The notes beneath the pieces are model-generated. The model was not told the origin of the DNA. It did no database searches and worked only from the letters and a program-made list of their open reading frames with translations. Below are positions 61,090 through 64,000 of a DNA stretch of 64,000 bases, piece by piece (position 1 is the first letter of the stretch; every line of letters starts with the position of its first letter). A program made the position numbers and the translations under genes. This stretch comes from Chrysomallon squamiferum (taxonomy: Eukaryota > Mollusca > Gastropoda > Neomphalida > Peltospiridae). The DNA lies in NCBI GenBank assembly GCA_012295275.1, contig CM022679.1, forward strand, positions 26,782,850 through 26,846,849. The letters run 5' to 3'.

Positions 61090-63945
61090 ATGGCTTATGC
61101 AGCTGATATCGGTGGTAAGCATGTCTGTCTATAGTGAATTAGTCATTATGATTAAATGAAATAAATATGCTGGTTGATAAGTGTTTATTGCCATACAAAA
61201 TACAAAACAATAACCTTGAGCTATTAATACATTTTACCATTATCTGAAATTGTTCTCATAACTGAAAATAGTGACTTGCTTTTACTGTGTTATTTTCATT
61301 TGAAGATACAGAAATGCAACATTATTGCCCAATAATTTGAGATAATATGGAGGATATTTTGCTAGGTTTTGTTGTTGTTTTTTAAAAAAGAAAAAAGCTA
61401 GAAATTTTAAACATTATATTTATAATTACAAAAACATGATAAGATAATTGTGGATAAAAACTGTGATTAGTGATGTAAATAGCATACAAAAATAAGCATG
61501 TTGATTTCTGGTGCATAATTATTAACAATATCAACAGTATTTAATACATCAAAAAATATGTTATTAAACTGTACAGTGCATAAATGTATAATTATTTTCA
61601 CTTAACATAAACATCAAGCTGTGAATGTGCAATCCAGATGATTATTTTAGCAGGTCAAAATGTAACAGCTTTCCCAGATGGGACTGACTCATCATTGTTA
61701 TGCAATAACGATTCACGTTCCCAGTCTAGTGAAGAGCCAGTAGCTGGAGATAAAGATGGCCAACATGACAACATCACAGCCAAAAAGATGAGCATAACAG
61801 AAATGAATCAGTATTTTAAGGAGGATAATAAATTGTGTTCAGGTGGAGGAGGAACAGTTTATAAAGGTTCAGATTTTTATTGCATGTTTAAATTTCATAC
61901 ACATGTAGAAAATCTAGCCACTTGTTTAAGACGTTGCAAAACATGTTTGACAAAGTTTGCCACTTTTATTAATCTTTTCAGTTTTATCTACCATCAGTAA
62001 CATTTATATGTTGCCTACATTTTTCGTTTTCTCTTTTTTCCATATGCTTTGTTACTAATCAAAAATTATTCAAAGAAATATATATTGCAGTAACTTGAAA
62101 ATATACAAAATGAATTTAATCCTTTTATTGGTAGGTTTCTGGATTCATATTTATTGAGATTTTTCATAACTTGAATATACTTGGTGCATAATTCAGATCT
62201 TTTGCTATTTATTATAGGATGTAAGCAGTATAATGACTGTGATGTGGTTGTCAAGATTTTGCATAATCATCCTGATAAAAAAAAGATGCTGGAATCATTC
62301 ACAATGGTAAAGTTTACCACTTTTTTTTCTGTTTTCTTTCTCTTTTTATTATTTGTTTTAGTTGTTATCAGAAAACAAATACGTTACTTCCACTATAAAA
62401 AAAATCTTTTATATTTCTTGTTTTTAATTTTTTGTGTTCCATACACACATTCAAAGCACATACCAAAGTCTTTTATGCTGCTATTGTGAAGCTTGAATGC
62501 ATATGGGTCATTCCGTGTCAAATCACCCAATGGGTTAAACCCAACCGTCTCAGATTTGTATAAAACTTGGTATACTTGTTGACTGGGATCCCACAGCACC
62601 AAATCTGACATATTAGCCCAATCGGATCAGTGGTGTGGGAGATATGGCCCACCGAATATTGAGATTTTTGGCAAAAATGGGCATGACCACCAACCTTAGA
62701 ACCCTCACATCTCAGGAACTACTGGGCCAATCTTCATAAAATTGGTATTGTTGAAAAGGCAATATTGCAAGGATTCCAAATCTGCCATTTTTGTTCGGTT
62801 TGGAAAATATTGGAGTACATTGACCTTTTGACCTTTGCTATGACCTTGAAATTGACGGTGTGGATCACGTGACCTTGAGATGACCTTTATTGAAATTTAA
62901 TCTCCCACATGTTAACTAAAACATATACAAATTTCCTGGGTGTAATATTTTTGGTTTAGCCACAATATAGATTTAAAAAATGCACATACATGAAAATAAC
63001 ACATTTTCAGCCATTAACATCTGATTAACTAAAACCTGAATGATCGATTCTGGATGCTAGGAATCACCATCTTTCTTGATCATCGAGTAAGACTTTGTAG
63101 GCCTACATGTATGCATAAAGTTCACATAAACTTGAGAGAACTAGGTGTTCCATGACAGTGTGACTAAATATTTGTTGTGCTGCAAGAGAAAACCAGACTA
63201 AACACAAAATTTACAAATTTATTATTTATTTATTTTTCTGAATATAAAACTTTAGAAAAATATCTCACAAAACATCCCCTCAAAATGTACATGAAAGTGT
63301 GAGGTGATCACCAACCACTTAATGCCACTGTTTTAGCCAAGGCTAATCATTACCCCTCTCAAATTTGAATGCTAATGTACTTTTCAGAAAATACAAATAA
63401 AATGCCTTAGGTACAAAATATATATATAAAAATTAAAAAAATTACAATTCTATAAATTAGGGCATTCTGACATTCTGTGGCCTGCTACTCAAAATAGCTG
63501 TTTCCATCTTTGGCCTGATTTTCATGTGCTGGGTCTCATTTCAGAGTTTTGGTTTATCTAATAGTTAATTTCAAATATTAATTATGTCAAATCACAATAT
63601 TTGATCAGCTTGTATATGCTGTTGATACTTGGGTGTTATGTCTGTACAACACTGTGTCAGCTCTTGCTATGATGATGATTTTGCTCGACTTTTATGTCTA
63701 TATATTTTATCAGCTGATGCTGCAATATTGATGTTTTTTGAGTGTTATGTCTACGTAACATTTTACCAGTTCATACAATGTTGTGTGGGTGTATGGCTGC
63801 ACAAGTTTTTTGACATGCCACAGCAAAATATTTGAATTTCACAAATGATTTTATATTTTTTTCAGGAGATGATTTCATCCAGAAAAAAGCATCCTTTTTT
63901 GCTGCCATTGTTAGCTTATTGTGAGGAGAATCAAGAGGAAAATGG
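61090..63945 (+). CDS. Gene D (3' partial): DED-less IRAK/Pelle-like kinase
   Basis: Exons 61090-61114, 61654-61866, 62218-62306 and 63866-63945 join in phase (407 nt) and the gene continues past the right edge. It starts MAYAADIG, then a polar linker, KKMSITEMNQYFKEDN and the glycine loop CSGGGGTVYKG, with the first Gly replaced by Cys. It then has DVVVKIL with the beta-3 lysine kept, and EMISSRKKHPFLLPLLAYC. The DED exon is reduced to 35 bases with a stop (61306-61340), but skipping it keeps the frame because the flanking exons are phase-1 compatible. By comparison with gene A the remainder should carry the rest of the kinase and a C14-like domain. Confidence 0.7.
61306..61340 (+). pseudogene. 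Remnant of the DED exon
   Basis: The acceptor TTTGAAG and first codons (DTEM, compare DDEM in gene B) remain. An internal deletion then fuses them to intron sequence and a TGA follows at 61338-61340. No donor is seen. Confidence 0.7.
61654..61866 (+). CDS. Gene D exon: linker and glycine loop
   Basis: 213 nt, acceptor TAGCAG, donor GTTCAG, phase 1 at both ends. A Ser/Asp-rich linker precedes the loop LCSGGGGTVYK. Closest relative is the broken exon of locus C (25105-25415). Confidence 0.7.
62218..62306 (+). CDS. Gene D exon: beta-2/beta-3 with Lys
   Basis: 89 nt, acceptor TTATAG, donor GTAAAG. Reads CKQYNDCDVVVKILHNH, keeping the ATP-binding lysine lost in gene B and locus C. Confidence 0.8.
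62507..63145. mobile_element. Unclassified interspersed repeat in a gene D intron
   Basis: The block starting GGGTCATTCCGTGTCAAATC has no counterpart in the same intron of gene B (38430-38500). Gene D resumes homology at TGTTCCATGACAGTGTG near 63148. About 40 bases present in genes A and B (CCTGTTACCC...CTTTGCAT) are missing, so insertion came with a small deletion. No inverted ends or coding frame were found. Confidence 0.5.
62821..62886. promoter_or_regulatory. Cluster of TGACCT half-sites
   Basis: Five TGACCT hexamers lie at 62821, 62829, 62841, 62870 and 62881, the reverse complement of the nuclear-receptor half-site AGGTCA. Two sit as a direct repeat with a 2-bp spacer, and one reads TCAAGGTCA on the minus strand. 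They are carried by the inserted repeat. Binding is not shown. Confidence 0.3.
63866..63945 (+). CDS. Gene D exon: helix C to beta-4/5
   Basis: 80 nt, acceptor TTTTTCAG, donor GTAATA. Nearly identical to 744-823 of gene A, with identical flanking introns, showing very recent common origin or gene conversion. Confidence 0.8.
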
Positions 63946-64000
63946 GTAATAACAAAGAAAATACAGGAATGAAGCTGATTGTGACATCAGGCCATATAAC

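Overview
The window is an AT-rich, intron-rich animal genome segment, dense in CA/GT, ATT and ATTT microsatellites, with small non-autonomous DNA transposons and one 200-base assembly gap (41934-42133). Exons are short, obey GT/AG rules and sit far apart. The base composition, repeat style and protein families suggest a mollusc, possibly a cephalopod. That placement is an inference I could not check.

The window is part of a tandem, same-strand (+) cluster of paralogous genes. Joining the copies gives a composite protein: a short start exon, a tandem death-effector-like (DED) region on one 534-nt exon, a linker plus glycine loop, an IRAK/Pelle-like kinase (or pseudokinase) domain, a Cys-rich zinc-finger-like segment, and a C-terminal metacaspase/C14-type domain with an apparent His/Cys dyad. 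No single gene is seen complete. Gene A (744-9446) supplies the kinase-to-protease half. Gene B (34230-40286, cut by the gap) supplies the start-to-kinase half. Gene D (61090 to the right edge) starts without a DED. Locus C (24337-25827) is a broken copy, and 53487-53511 is a lone start exon.

Layout: gene A 3' half (1-9.5 kb); an old duplicated spacer (9.5-14.1 kb); a large spacer holding a candidate CpG-rich promoter and non-coding exon (16.37-16.49 kb), a fold-back element with younger MITEs (17.1-18.8 kb), a THAP-domain relic on the minus strand (21.1-21.4 kb) and a hAT-like MITE (23.3-23.7 kb); locus C; a spacer (25.8-34.2 kb); gene B with a four-copy array of linker exons (35.5-37.8 kb); the gap; then a second copy of the spacer series (44.1-61 kb, about 29 kb downstream of the first); then gene D.

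If expressed, the proteins would put an adaptor-type death fold, a kinase module with unusual catalytic residues and a caspase-fold protease on one chain, so a role in innate immune or cell-death signalling is the simplest reading. The function is inferred from domains only. Exon phases join cleanly throughout, and the gene A exons total 1668 nt (555 codons plus stop), which supports the models. Symmetric phase-1 exons explain how the DED and linker modules can be gained or lost without breaking the frame.
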